Below are positions 26,985 through 34,451 of a stretch of DNA of 64,000 nt, piece by piece. The notes beneath the pieces were generated by a model. The model did not search any database. It was not told the origin of the DNA and saw only the letters and a program-made list of their open reading frames with translations. Both the position numbers and the translations under genes were made by a program. Source of the stretch: Oscillospiraceae bacterium. GTDB lineage: Bacteria > Bacillota > Clostridia > Oscillospirales > Ruminococcaceae. Position 1 is the first letter of the stretch, and each line of letters begins with the position of its first letter. Location: positions 119,783-183,782 of the forward strand of contig SVNA01000002.1 in assembly GCA_015067145.1 (NCBI GenBank), written 5' to 3'.

Positions 26985-27204
26985 GTGTTTTCACATAATT
27001 TTCCGATAATATTCACCGATTTTAAAACAGATAAAATCTCTTTGCTTAAAGCCACAGGGTGCATATTTTCCGCAGTTTTATATTTTATGCTTAAAAGTCG
27101 CAACATAAAACAACAAACTCGCAACACAAAAAAGTTTTTTATATGGTATTATGGTAGTGGAAGATAGTTTTTTACAGGAATATTCCTGCAAAAAGGGTGT
27201 TTTT

Positions 27205-27230
27205 ATACTCTTTTGCTGGAGTATTTTTTT
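27205..27230 (+). terminator. Hairpin with T run upstream of the barstar module
   Basis: ATACTC-loop-GAGTATTTTTTT. It lies between the presumed promoter region and the first micro-ORF, so it could act as an attenuator or end an upstream transcript. Confidence 0.4.
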
Positions 27231-27264
27231 ATTTTGTATTAAAATTATGAAAGGAAGACGAATT

Positions 27265-27375
27265 ATGAAAATTCAACCTGTACAAAACAGCTGCTATAAA
27301 ATTTGTCTGGGTAAAATTGACGACCTTATATTTGTAGCCTATGACCATTATGACACTTTTTATGAAATAATTTAG
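27265..27375 (+). CDS. 36-residue micro-ORF before barstar, copy 1
   Basis: MKIQPVQNSCYKICLGKIDD starts after GGAAGACG and the ORF ends ten bases before the barstar ATG. The short product is polar with two Cys and an aromatic end (YDHYDTFYEII). I do not recognise a family. Its copy in unit 2 is conserved at 34 of 36 residues, with only synonymous or conservative changes visible, which supports real translation, perhaps as a leader peptide coupled to barstar or as a remnant of a larger immunity gene. Confidence 0.5.
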   Translation: MKIQPVQNSCYKICLGKIDDLIFVAYDHYDTFYEII

Positions 27376-27385
27376 GGAGGATATT

Positions 27386-27757
27386 ATGGTAAGAGAAATT
27401 ACTGATGAAAACGGTATAACCTATCTTGTTTTTGAAGAAGATAATGAAGAAGATTTAGAATTTAAAGAAATAACAGAAAATCCTATTGTTCTGGATTTTT
27501 CAAAATGCAGATACTGGCTGGAACTGCACGATATGCTGAAAGAAAAATTTGGTCTGCCAGAATATTACGGCAAAAACTGGGATGCTCTGTGGGATTGTCT
27601 CGACTATCTGTTTTTAGACAGAGGATACTGGGAAGTACACATAAAAAATTATCATACCATGCCGCTGGACTGGCAGGAAAGCTGTAAAACAATGCTGCAG
27701 ATTTTTGATGATGTACACAAAAACACCCCAAATGTGGTTTTTAAATTTATAGATTAA
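27386..27757 (+). CDS. Barstar-family RNase inhibitor, copy 1
   Basis: A 123-residue cytoplasmic protein. From VLDFSKCRYWLELHDMLKEKF onward it aligns with barstar, the inhibitor of barnase: LPEYYGKNWDALWDCL matches barstar residues 26-41, including the two Asp (barstar 35 and 39) and Trp that plug the RNase active site. The end VHKNTPNVVFKFID matches the last strand. The first 26 residues (MVREITDENGITYLVFEEDN) are an extra N-terminal part. No barnase-type RNase gene lies in the window, so it is an orphan immunity protein here. Confidence 0.88.
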   Translation: MVREITDENGITYLVFEEDNEEDLEFKEITENPIVLDFSKCRYWLELHDMLKEKFGLPEYYGKNWDALWDCLDYLFLDRGYWEVHIKNYHTMPLDWQESCKTMLQIFDDVHKNTPNVVFKFID

Positions 27758-27788
27758 AAAGAGGGCATACGGGGTATGTCCTATTTTT
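27756..27788 (+). terminator. Terminator after barstar copy 1
   Basis: GGGCATAC-GG-GGTATGTCC with T5 after CCTA; a less regular version of the unit-2 hairpin. Confidence 0.6.
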
Positions 27789-27862
27789 CCCAGTGTTTTA
27801 CATTACAGTAATGAAAGATAATTTTTTTATTTTGTATTAAAATTATGAAAGGAAGACGAATT

Positions 27863-27973
27863 ATGAAAATTCAACCTGTACAAAACAGCTGCTATAAAAT
27901 TTGTCTGGGTAAAATTGACGACCTTATATTTGTAACCTATGACCACTATAACACTTTTTATGAAATAATTTAG
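27863..27973 (+). CDS. 36-residue micro-ORF before barstar, copy 2
   Basis: Same as copy 1 apart from Ala-to-Thr and Asp-to-Asn near the end (VTYDHYNTFYEII). Same ribosome site and the same ten-base spacing to barstar copy 2. Confidence 0.5.
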   Translation: MKIQPVQNSCYKICLGKIDDLIFVTYDHYNTFYEII

Positions 27974-27983
27974 GGAGGATATT

Positions 27984-28352
27984 ATGTTAGAAATTTATGA
28001 TATAGACGGAAAATTAGTAGAGGTAATCGAAGACCGTGAGCCCGAATATTATGATTACAAAGAAATAACAGAAAATCCTATTGTTCTGGATTTTTCAAAA
28101 TGCAGATACTGGCTGGAGCTGCACGATATGCTGAAAGAAAAATTTGGTCTGCCAGAATATTACGGCAAAAACTGGGATGCTCTGTGGGATTTGCTTGATG
28201 GATGTTTTACAGACAGAGGATACTGGGAAGTACACATAAAAAATTACCATACCATGCCGCTGGACTGGCAGAAAAGCTGTAAAACAATGCTGCAGATTTT
28301 TGATGATGTACACAAAAACACCCCAAATGTGGTTTTTAAATTTATAGATTAA
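27984..28352 (+). CDS. Barstar-family RNase inhibitor, copy 2
   Basis: A 122-residue barstar paralog. From KEITENPIVLDFSK it is almost identical to copy 1, with the Asp and Trp contact residues in NWDALWDLLDG kept. It differs in two places: the first 26 residues (MLEIYDIDGKLVEVIEDREP) are unrelated to copy 1, and the patch after LWD reads LLDGCFTD instead of CLDYLFLD. In barstar this patch lies at the RNase-facing edge, so the copies may neutralise different toxins (inference). Confidence 0.88.
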   Translation: MLEIYDIDGKLVEVIEDREPEYYDYKEITENPIVLDFSKCRYWLELHDMLKEKFGLPEYYGKNWDALWDLLDGCFTDRGYWEVHIKNYHTMPLDWQKSCKTMLQIFDDVHKNTPNVVFKFID

Positions 28353-28376
28353 AAAGAGGGCATACGCCCTCTTTTA
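28353..28376. terminator. Terminator after barstar copy 2
   Basis: AAAAAGAGGG-CATACG-CCCTCTTTT. With A and T runs on both sides it can also serve the minus-strand RHH gene ending at 28387. Confidence 0.85.
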
Positions 28377-28386
28377 AGTTTTTGTG

Positions 28387-28566
28387 TTATTTGTTCTGTT
28401 CTTTTTCAAGTTCAATTTTACCGTGCTCGGATTCGAATTTTTTTACTGCATCTCTTACAAGAATGTTGAGCTGACTGTTTGCCGAACGTCCTTCATAATC
28501 TGCAATAACGTGTAATTTATGTAACATTTCTTCGTCTATTCTGAAAGAAAAATTTTTAACTGCCAT
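28387..28566 (-). CDS. Ribbon-helix-helix (Arc/CopG-like) small DNA-binding protein
   Basis: A 59-residue protein: the strand MAVKNFSFRIDEEMLHKLHV, then two helices (ADYEGRSANSQLNILVRDAV) ending with KFESEHGKIE. This is the Arc-type RHH fold, in which FSFRID is the DNA-reading strand and GRSANSQLN is the helix-turn region. It is divergent from the 28685 gene and has overlapping palindromes just before its start, so it probably represses itself and perhaps the divergent gene. Confidence 0.8.
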   Translation of the reverse strand: MAVKNFSFRIDEEMLHKLHVIADYEGRSANSQLNILVRDAVKKFESEHGKIELEKEQNK

Positions 28567-28588
28567 AGATATAACCCCAAGTTGAATA

Positions 28589-28613
28589 TATTATGACTTC
28601 ATAATACAGTCAT
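28589..28613. promoter_or_regulatory. Overlapping palindromes, candidate operator of the RHH regulator
   Basis: TATTATGA-CT-TCATAATA (28589-28606) is a perfect 8-bp inverted repeat, and ATGACT (28593-28598) with AGTCAT (28608-28613) is a second one overlapping it. They lie 23 bp before the RHH start codon. Confidence 0.6.
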
Positions 28614-28684
28614 TTTATGGTATAGTATTATCAATGAATTTAAAATAATTCCATTTTGACGTCATTACTGTAAGGGGATAATCT

Positions 28685-28936
28685 ATGAACACATATAAAA
28701 AAATATATCTGCAGATGTTCGGTGACACTATGGATATCATAAATTGGCTGGAAGATGAATATATAAAATCTGACCGTCCTGCATCAGAGGGTGAAAAATA
28801 TATTGCCGCAAAGGTATGCGGTATGCTGAAGCAGTGTCACAGAAATGCCGAGGAAATTTATATGGAATACGGCGATGAGGAGGACGATAGAATAGACAGA
28901 GAAAGAGATATTATGCTTGGATATATTGAAGAATAG
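28685..28936 (+). CDS. Small acidic protein of unknown function
   Basis: An 83-residue hydrophilic, mainly helical protein (MDIINWLEDEYIKSDRPASEG, then AKVCGMLKQCHRNAEEIYMEYG and an acidic tail). No family recognised. AAGGGG precedes the ATG and a strong terminator follows. It is divergent from the RHH regulator gene, so may be its regulated partner (inference). Confidence 0.6.
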   Translation: MNTYKKIYLQMFGDTMDIINWLEDEYIKSDRPASEGEKYIAAKVCGMLKQCHRNAEEIYMEYGDEEDDRIDRERDIMLGYIEE

Positions 28937-28950
28937 AATTACTGCACACA

Positions 28951-28979
28951 AAAAGGCATCGGTTTCCCGATGCCTTTTA
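28951..28979. terminator. Terminator between the 28685 gene and jag
   Basis: AAAAGGCATCGG-TTTC-CCGATGCCTTTT, usable in both directions for the convergent genes. Confidence 0.9.
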
Positions 28980-28996
28980 ATATGCCTTAAACTTTA

Positions 28997-29998
28997 TTAA
29001 AGTTCAATTTTGCCATAGAGGCCTGTGCTGCCGAAATCGCCAAGGTCGTCAACAAGTTTTGTTTCTCTTGTTTTCTGTACCTGTGGTGCAGCTTTTTCTC
29101 TTTTGTTGTCACGGCGGTTGTTGTTTCTGCCGCCTTTGCCCTGACCTTTGCCGCCTTTGTTATTGTTGCGGCGAGGTGTTGTAGGGTAGATAACAACACG
29201 TCTCTGGCTGCCTTCGCCCTTGCTTTCGCTTTTAACGCCGTTGATTTCGCTTACTGTTGCGTGGATGATGCGTCTTTCGTAAGGGTTCATTGGTTCAAAG
29301 GAGTAGCTGCGGCCGCTCTTTGCAACTTTTGCTGCCATCTTTTTAGCCATAGCAACAAGGTCTTTTTCTCTCTTCTGACGGTAGTCTGCAACGTCAACGG
29401 AGATTTTTTCGTCGCTGTCTTCAAAGCGGTTTGCAGCAAGGGATGTGAGGTAGCTGAGAGCTTCCATTGTTTCGCCTTTTCTGCCGATGAGACAACCGGC
29501 GTCCTGACCTACGATTTTGATGATAAAACCTGTCTGTGTTCTGAAGATTTTGAATTCGTATTCGCTTTCATAGAACTGGCCGATAACGCTCTGGATAAAT
29601 TCCATTGCGTATTTAACCTTTGCGGAAGCTTCTGTCATTGGAATTTCTTCCAGTGCAGGTGTTTCTTCTGCTTTTGGTTCTTCTTCAGCTTTTTTAACTT
29701 CTTCCTTTACAGGCTGTGGTTTTTCTGCTTTTTTAACTTCCTGTTTTGCAGGTTTGTTTTCTTTTTTTGCCGGTTTTTCCTTTTTTGGTTCTGGTTTCTT
29801 TTCTTCAAAGAGGGTTTTTACATCGAATTCTTCTTCGATTTCAACAACCTTTACCTTTGCAGGTTTTCTGAAGAAAAATCTTTTTTCAGGATATTCCAGC
29901 ACTTCACAGGTAACTTGTTCTCTGGAAAGGTTAAGTTCTCTGAGAGCAAGTTCAATAGCTTCGTCAACTGTGGAAGCCTGTTTGATAATTTCTCTCAT
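28997..29998 (-). CDS. jag: RNA-binding protein Jag/KhpB (Jag-N, KH, R3H)
   Basis: A 333-residue cytoplasmic RNA-binding protein. It has a Jag-N domain (residues 1-50: ELNLSREQVTCEVLEYPEKRFF), a long Lys/Glu/Pro-rich linker (residues 55-115), a KH domain with CLIGRKGETMEALSYLTSLA near residue 175, an R3H domain (MNPYERRIIHATVSE near 240), and a basic tail of Gly/Asn/Arg. KhpB works with KhpA on cell division and cell-wall mRNAs. The start overlaps the yidC stop (TAATG). Confidence 0.93.
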   Translation of the reverse strand: MREIIKQASTVDEAIELALRELNLSREQVTCEVLEYPEKRFFFRKPAKVKVVEIEEEFDVKTLFEEKKPEPKKEKPAKKENKPAKQEVKKAEKPQPVKEEVKKAEEEPKAEETPALEEIPMTEASAKVKYAMEFIQSVIGQFYESEYEFKIFRTQTGFIIKIVGQDAGCLIGRKGETMEALSYLTSLAANRFEDSDEKISVDVADYRQKREKDLVAMAKKMAAKVAKSGRSYSFEPMNPYERRIIHATVSEINGVKSESKGEGSQRRVVIYPTTPRRNNNKGGKGQGKGGRNNNRRDNKREKAAPQVQKTRETKLVDDLGDFGSTGLYGKIEL

Positions 29999-31059
29999 TA
30001 TTTGCCACCGTATATTTCTTTTTCTTTCTGTCTTGCTCTTTCCAGACGCAAAGCCTGTTCTGCTGTAAGTTCATCTTCTACATCATAGGTTGATCTTGCT
30101 TTTTCAAGACGTTTTTTGCCAAGCTCAGCACTGCTTGCACTCATTTTGCCGTCAGCACCTGGTGCTGCTTTTTTGCTGCTTGCAGCTTTTGCTTTTTTCT
30201 GGCGTGCTTTCATCTCTTCTTCAACCTTCTGTTTTTCTTTTTCAGGGTCAAAGAACAGTCTCATAAAGAAGTCCTGAAGAATGCCGAATACGCTGGAGAA
30301 GATCCAGTATACTGTAACACCTGCAGGCATTACAAAGGAGAAGTAACCGAACATAAGTGTTGTGTAGATTGGCATCCATTTCATTGGGCCTTCCATCTTC
30401 TGGCCGTTGAGCTTCATCATGATAATCTGGCTTGCCAGCATGGAAACTACGGAGAGGATTGGGATAATCCAGAGAAGGCTTGGTTCCTTGATGTTTGGCA
30501 TCTGTGTGAGGTCAAGACCAAGGAAGGACATGTTGATGTCCTGGATGTAAGCAATCTGGTCAGCGGAGAGAATGCCGCTGAAAACATCAGGGTTGCTTCT
30601 TACTGTTGTAAGGATTGTGGACTGTGGGCTGTAGGTACCCAGAGCGATACCAAGACCTTCAACAACACCTTTTGCAGCTTCGATTGTTTCTGTGCTGAGT
30701 TTAGCAAGGTGTGTGAGTGGTTCGTAGATAACGTTGATAAGACCAAAGAGGATTGGAAGCTGGATAAGCATTGGCAGACAGCCGCTGGAAGCGGAGATAC
30801 CGTTTTCCTGCTGGATACGCATCATTTCTTCGTTGCGTTTCTGTGGGTTGTTTGCGTACTTTTTGTTAACTTCGTTGATGAGTGGCTGAACAGCAGCCAT
30901 TCTGATGCTGGATTTTTTCTGTTTCCAGGAAAGTGGGAACAGGATGATTTTTGTCACAAGTGTGAACAGCAAAAGTGCCAGACCGTAGTTGGAAACTACG
31001 TCGTAGATGATTTTCAATAACCAACCAAGTGGTATTGCGATAAGTTTAAAGATACCCAT
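29998..31059 (-). CDS. yidC: Membrane protein insertase YidC/Oxa1
   Basis: A 353-residue insertase for integral membrane proteins. It has an N-terminal span, then the conserved VTKIILFPLSWKQKKSSIRMAA (with the hydrophilic-groove Arg), MLIQLPILFGLINVIYEPL and later spans, ending with a basic tail (KQKVEEEMKARQKKAKAAS). There is no lipoprotein signal Cys. It lies between jag and yidD in the order rpmH-rnpA-yidD-yidC-jag. Confidence 0.94.
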   Translation of the reverse strand: MGIFKLIAIPLGWLLKIIYDVVSNYGLALLLFTLVTKIILFPLSWKQKKSSIRMAAVQPLINEVNKKYANNPQKRNEEMMRIQQENGISASSGCLPMLIQLPILFGLINVIYEPLTHLAKLSTETIEAAKGVVEGLGIALGTYSPQSTILTTVRSNPDVFSGILSADQIAYIQDINMSFLGLDLTQMPNIKEPSLLWIIPILSVVSMLASQIIMMKLNGQKMEGPMKWMPIYTTLMFGYFSFVMPAGVTVYWIFSSVFGILQDFFMRLFFDPEKEKQKVEEEMKARQKKAKAASSKKAAPGADGKMSASSAELGKKRLEKARSTYDVEDELTAEQALRLERARQKEKEIYGGK

Positions 31060-31119
31060 TTTAAAAAAATTCCTCCGGGTGTAAGTAGCTTGTTTTTTAT
31101 ATCGTTATACAGTATCTTT

Positions 31120-31322
31120 ACTGCCGCAGGCAGCGTGCAGTGCAGCTGCACTTTCAATCTGCGTCCGCGTCAAAGGTCGGCTTGCGTAAGCAAGGCGGTC
31201 GTGCCTGCCGACGTGCACAGGCGGGCCAGCACAATGAGTCAGCGGTAAGCGTACCTTAGTGCGTGGGTCCGATGCATAGCAATCAGCGGGACTTTTGGTC
31301 ACTTTTGGTCACAAAAGTGACG
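31120..31322 (+). repeat. Family A intergenic repeat, copy A2
   Basis: Begins ACTGCCGCAGGCAGCGTGCA, includes CGTCAAAGGTCGGCTTGCG and GGCGGGCCAGCACAATGAG, and ends GGGACTTTTGGTCACTTTTGGTCACAAAAGTGACG. It sits between yidC and yidD, inside the operon. A4 at 40770-40975 is its closest relative. Confidence 0.8.
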
Positions 31323-31347
31323 TCCAACGGACAGGACGCTGTCGTAA

Positions 31348-31602
31348 CTAACGATATAGTTTTCTGTTTTCGTTTGTCCACCTGTGTTTTGGCGGAACGG
31401 GGTCATAGCCGTGTTTACACAGCGGGTTGCAGCGTACAATACGCCATATACCCAGCAGTATCCCCTTTGCCACGCCGTGAACTTCTATGGCTTCCATAGC
31501 ATATTCACTGCAGGTGGGGGTAAAACGGCAGTTGTTGCCCAACAGCGGGGATATAAATTTTTTGTACAGTTTTATAGGAAATATAAAAATCTTCTTTATC
31601 AT
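31348..31602 (-). CDS. yidD: Membrane protein insertion efficiency factor YidD
   Basis: An 84-residue protein with an amphipathic N-terminus ([19 protein letters not shown]) and the family core [19 protein letters not shown], with three conserved Cys, ending [17 protein letters not shown]. It assists YidC. The ATG at 31602 follows AGGTGG and is preferred over an upstream start that adds 15 residues. Confidence 0.95.
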   Translation of the reverse strand: MIKKIFIFPIKLYKKFISPLLGNNCRFTPTCSEYAMEAIEVHGVAKGILLGIWRIVRCNPLCKHGYDPVPPKHRWTNENRKLYR

Positions 31603-31650
31603 ATTGCCACCTGTATTTTCGACAGCTGCGGCTCTTGTAACCGCCAAACG

Positions 31651-32001
31651 TTATTCTTCTGTCGGCTGTGTAGGTATAATCCCTGCTTTTTCACACAGTT
31701 CTTTAAGCTGGCTGTAAACCACCTGCTGCTTTACATAAGGTGTTCTGCTGCGTGCAACGATAATGATGTCCACGCTCTGTGTCATATCAATGCCAAGCTG
31801 ACGCACACTTTCGCGGATTACGCGGCGTGCACGGTTGCGTTTTACGGCGTTGCCAACCTTTTTGCTGGCGGTGATGCCGATACGGGTGAAACCATATCGG
31901 TTTTTTATGACATAAAGCACGCAGGTTTTGTCCACAAAGCTCTGGCCGCGGCGGTAAGCACGGTTAAATTCTGTGTTTTTGTTTACTGCTTTAAATTTCA
32001 T
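31651..32001 (-). CDS. rnpA: Ribonuclease P protein component
   Basis: A 116-residue basic protein with the RNase P signature RIGITASKKVGNAVKRNRARRVIRE near residue 40, the RNR motif that binds P RNA. It helps mature tRNA 5' ends. It lies 149 bp after rpmH and 48 bp before yidD. Confidence 0.96.
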   Translation of the reverse strand: MKFKAVNKNTEFNRAYRRGQSFVDKTCVLYVIKNRYGFTRIGITASKKVGNAVKRNRARRVIRESVRQLGIDMTQSVDIIIVARSRTPYVKQQVVYSQLKELCEKAGIIPTQPTEE

Positions 32002-32150
32002 TTTTTCTTCTTTCTTGCCGCATCCTCCGGATATAAAGAAACAAAGACCACCCGTGTAGCCGCCTTATAAATTCAAAGCCCTTGCGTCGGTGGTCCTTCG
32101 TTAACTATATCTTAAGGATTTGGAACAACAAATTACTCTTTAATGATAAA

Positions 32151-32285
32151 TTAAACAGCTAATTTTGCTCTGCCTTTTTTTCTTCTTGCAGCGATAACTT
32201 TTCTGCCGTTTTTAGTTGCCATTCTGCCCAAGAAACCGTGAACTTTAGCACGGGAGCGTTTTTTTGGCTGGTAAGTTCTTTTCAT
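32151..32285 (-). CDS. rpmH: 50S ribosomal protein L34
   Basis: A 44-residue basic protein: [18 protein letters not shown], then [20 protein letters not shown]. The length is standard for the family. GGAGG-type site (AGGAGGACG) precedes the ATG. It is the first gene of the leftward operon. Confidence 0.97.
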   Translation of the reverse strand: MKRTYQPKKRSRAKVHGFLGRMATKNGRKVIAARRKKGRAKLAV

Positions 32286-32384
32286 TGATTCGTCCTCCTG
32301 TTAGATTTTTTTATATGCAAACGGTGCCTTATGCACCGCTGCCAACAATACTGTTGCAGGGCATACTACTCCCTGCAAGGTACA

Positions 32385-32414
32385 AGTATATAATATTAAA
32401 GGGAGAATTGTCAA
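32385..32414 (-). promoter_or_regulatory. Promoter of the rpmH-rnpA-yidD-yidC-jag operon
   Basis: Minus strand TTGACA (32414-32409), an 18-bp spacer, TATACT (32390-32385). In the leader, TTGCAGGG (32354-32361) pairs with CCCTGCAA (32371-32378) to form a hairpin. Confidence 0.75.
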
Positions 32415-32660
32415 GAAAAATTTTTTTGGAAAATTCCTTTAAAATAAAGGAAAATTCTGTTTTTCACAGGATTTTGGATTATATTGTGAGAGGAATAAGT
32501 TATCAACATATATATTGTGGTTTTGTGGAAAATATTTTTTATTTTATTTTTAATTTTTTCTCTGCACACAGCAGTTTTTTACGGATATAAGCATTGATTT
32601 TATATAAAATTTTAAAAATATTATTTACTTATATTAATAATATAATATCTATTATATATA
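32415..32660. other. Upstream half of the origin, oriC-left
   Basis: A very AT-rich stretch between rpmH and dnaA holding a DnaA-box-like TTATCAACA at 32500-32508 and a minus-strand TTTTCCACA at 32524-32532, then long A/T runs. It corresponds to the incA/incB part of the Bacillus-type origin. No gene is seen in it. Confidence 0.65.
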
Positions 32661-32689
32661 TTGTAATTTATTGATTAATATGATATACT
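32661..32689 (+). promoter_or_regulatory. Promoter of dnaA
   Basis: TTGTAA at 32661-32666, a 17-bp spacer, TATACT at 32684-32689, 82 bp before the dnaA start codon. Confidence 0.65.
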
Positions 32690-32770
32690 AATATAGTTAA
32701 TAGTAGCATAGGAAAGTGTGCCTTTAAGGCGTGCGTTTACATAGAATTTAAAATTTACAGGAGATTTTTA

Positions 32771-34069
32771 ATGAACTCTATCAAAGAAGTTTTTGAAGCG
32801 GTTAAGGAAGGTTTCTGCAAGGAAAAAATTGTGGAAGCAAGCTACAACCTTTTTATCAAACCACTGGAAATAAAAAGCCTTGAGGGAAACACAGCGATTA
32901 TTCTCACAAGCAGCGAATGGGCAAAGGGCGTTATTGACGAACGCTTTGAACCTATTCTCAGAAGAGGCTTTGAAGAAATTCTGGGTTTTACCCTGCTTAT
33001 AAAAATTGAAGTTAAAAAGGAAGAGGAAGAGAAGGCTATGCCGATAAACGGCGGCAAATACGCTTTGACCTTTGACACCTTTATTGTAGGCTCTTCCAAC
33101 AAATTTGCCCATGCGGCAGCACTGGCAGTTGCACAGAACCCTGCAATAGCATATAACCCATTGTTTATCTACGGCGATTCCGGTCTGGGCAAAACCCATC
33201 TGCTGACAGCTATCAAGGCAGAGATTGAAAAGAACAATCCAAATGCAAATATCATATACATCGACGGCGAAACCTTTACAAACGAGATTATCACCGCAAT
33301 CAGAGAGAACAAAACTGCAGAGTTCCACAACAAATACCGCCAGGCTGACGTGCTGCTGGTGGACGATGTGCAGTTTATCGCAGGCAAGGAAAGTACACAG
33401 GAAGAATTCTTCCACACCTTCAACGCCCTGCACAATGCGGGCAAACAGATTGTACTGGTATCCGACCGCCCTGCAAAGGAAATTCAGCGTCTGGAAGAAA
33501 GACTGCGTACCCGCTTTGAATGGGGACTTACAGCAGATATCCAGCCGCCTGACTTTGAAACACGCTGTGCTATCATCAAGAGAAAAAGCGACCTTTTGAG
33601 ACTTGATATCCAGAACGATGCTGTTGAATTTATCGCAGGCAAGGTAAAAACAAACATCCGTCAGCTTGAGGGTGTTGTTAAAAAGCTGGACGCACTGAAA
33701 CGTCTTGAAAACAAACAGCCAAACCTTGTCAACGCACAGCTTGCAATCAAGGATATACTCAACGAGCAGCTGCCTATTCCTCTTACAATCGAAAAAATAC
33801 TGGAAGAGGTTGGCAGAAGCTACGGTGTAAGTGCAGCTGATATCAAGGGCAAAAAGAGAACACAGAATATTGCCGAAGCAAGAAAAATGAGCATGTACAT
33901 TGTGAGACAGGTGTGCGAGCTCAGTATGGAAGATATAGGCAGGGAGTTCGGCGGCAGAGACCATTCAACAGTTGTTTACTCCATCAGCAATGTGGAAGAA
34001 AAGATGGAAAAGGACTCTTTCTACCGCTCAAATATTGAAGATATTATTAAAAACGTAAAAGGGTTGTAA
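32771..34069 (+). CDS. dnaA: Chromosomal replication initiator DnaA
   Basis: A 432-residue AAA+ initiator. Domain I spans residues 1-80, the linker is short, Walker A IYGDSGLGKTHLL lies near residue 133, Walker B VLLVDDVQFIAG near 195, sensor 2 near ERLRTRFEWG, and the domain IV DNA-binding helix has GGRDHSTVVYSI near residue 395. It opens the origin by binding the DnaA boxes flanking its own gene. AGGAGA precedes the ATG. Confidence 0.98.
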   Translation: MNSIKEVFEAVKEGFCKEKIVEASYNLFIKPLEIKSLEGNTAIILTSSEWAKGVIDERFEPILRRGFEEILGFTLLIKIEVKKEEEEKAMPINGGKYALTFDTFIVGSSNKFAHAAALAVAQNPAIAYNPLFIYGDSGLGKTHLLTAIKAEIEKNNPNANIIYIDGETFTNEIITAIRENKTAEFHNKYRQADVLLVDDVQFIAGKESTQEEFFHTFNALHNAGKQIVLVSDRPAKEIQRLEERLRTRFEWGLTADIQPPDFETRCAIIKRKSDLLRLDIQNDAVEFIAGKVKTNIRQLEGVVKKLDALKRLENKQPNLVNAQLAIKDILNEQLPIPLTIEKILEEVGRSYGVSAADIKGKKRTQNIAEARKMSMYIVRQVCELSMEDIGREFGGRDHSTVVYSISNVEEKMEKDSFYRSNIEDIIKNVKGL

Positions 34070-34125
34070 GGATGTAAGGGTTTTAAGGGTTGCCCCTAAA
34101 CAACCCCGAAGTATCTTTGCCAAAC

Positions 34126-34388
34126 TTTTCAACATTTTTATTAGTTTTAAACACCTACTTTTCAACATCATCAACATAAGAAAATCTGTTATGTTTAATT
34201 CCACAGATTATCAACATATTTTCAAGATAAAAACAGGCGGGATTTTTCCCTTTAAATTTAGTGTTTCTGCACTTTTCAACAAATCAACGGCCTCTACTAC
34301 TACTGCTAAATTTATTTAGCTTGTTTTGAAAAAACTTCTGTTTTTGCCGATAAAAAGGTGTAAATTTACCATACAAAAATGTTGAAAA
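34126..34388. other. Downstream half of oriC: DnaA boxes and DnaA-trio unwinding element
   Basis: DnaA-box-like sites at 34126-34134 and 34159-34167 (TTTTCAACA), 34168-34176 (TCATCAACA), 34208-34216 (TTATCAACA), 34273-34281 (TTTTCAACA), adjacent 34282-34290, and minus-strand 34380-34388. The pair at 34273-34290 is followed by the GC cluster GGCC and then CTACTACTACTGCT (34294-34307), whose complement reads 3'-GAT repeats, the DnaA-trio, and then the AT-rich AAATTTATTTAGC. This matches the Bacillus basal unwinding system. Confidence 0.82.
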
Positions 34389-34451
34389 CCCGAAATACAG
34401 AAAAATTATAATAAAAAAGACATATAAAACATATTCAGAAAGGAAAATAAG

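Larger units (their letters stand above)
27224..28367 (+). repeat. Tandem duplication of a micro-ORF + barstar module
   Basis: Unit 1 (27224-27772) and unit 2 (27822-28367) are offset by 598 bp, 595 at the 3' end because of one codon difference. Both start with TTTTTTTATTTTGTATTAAAATTATGAAAGG and run to the barstar stop and a hairpin AAAAAGAGGGCATAC. The two are near identical except the first 26 codons of barstar and a short internal patch. Confidence 0.9.

Noticed and set aside
31105..31302. Short ORFs inside family A repeats
   Set aside because: The reading frames follow repeat DNA and do not persist among copies.
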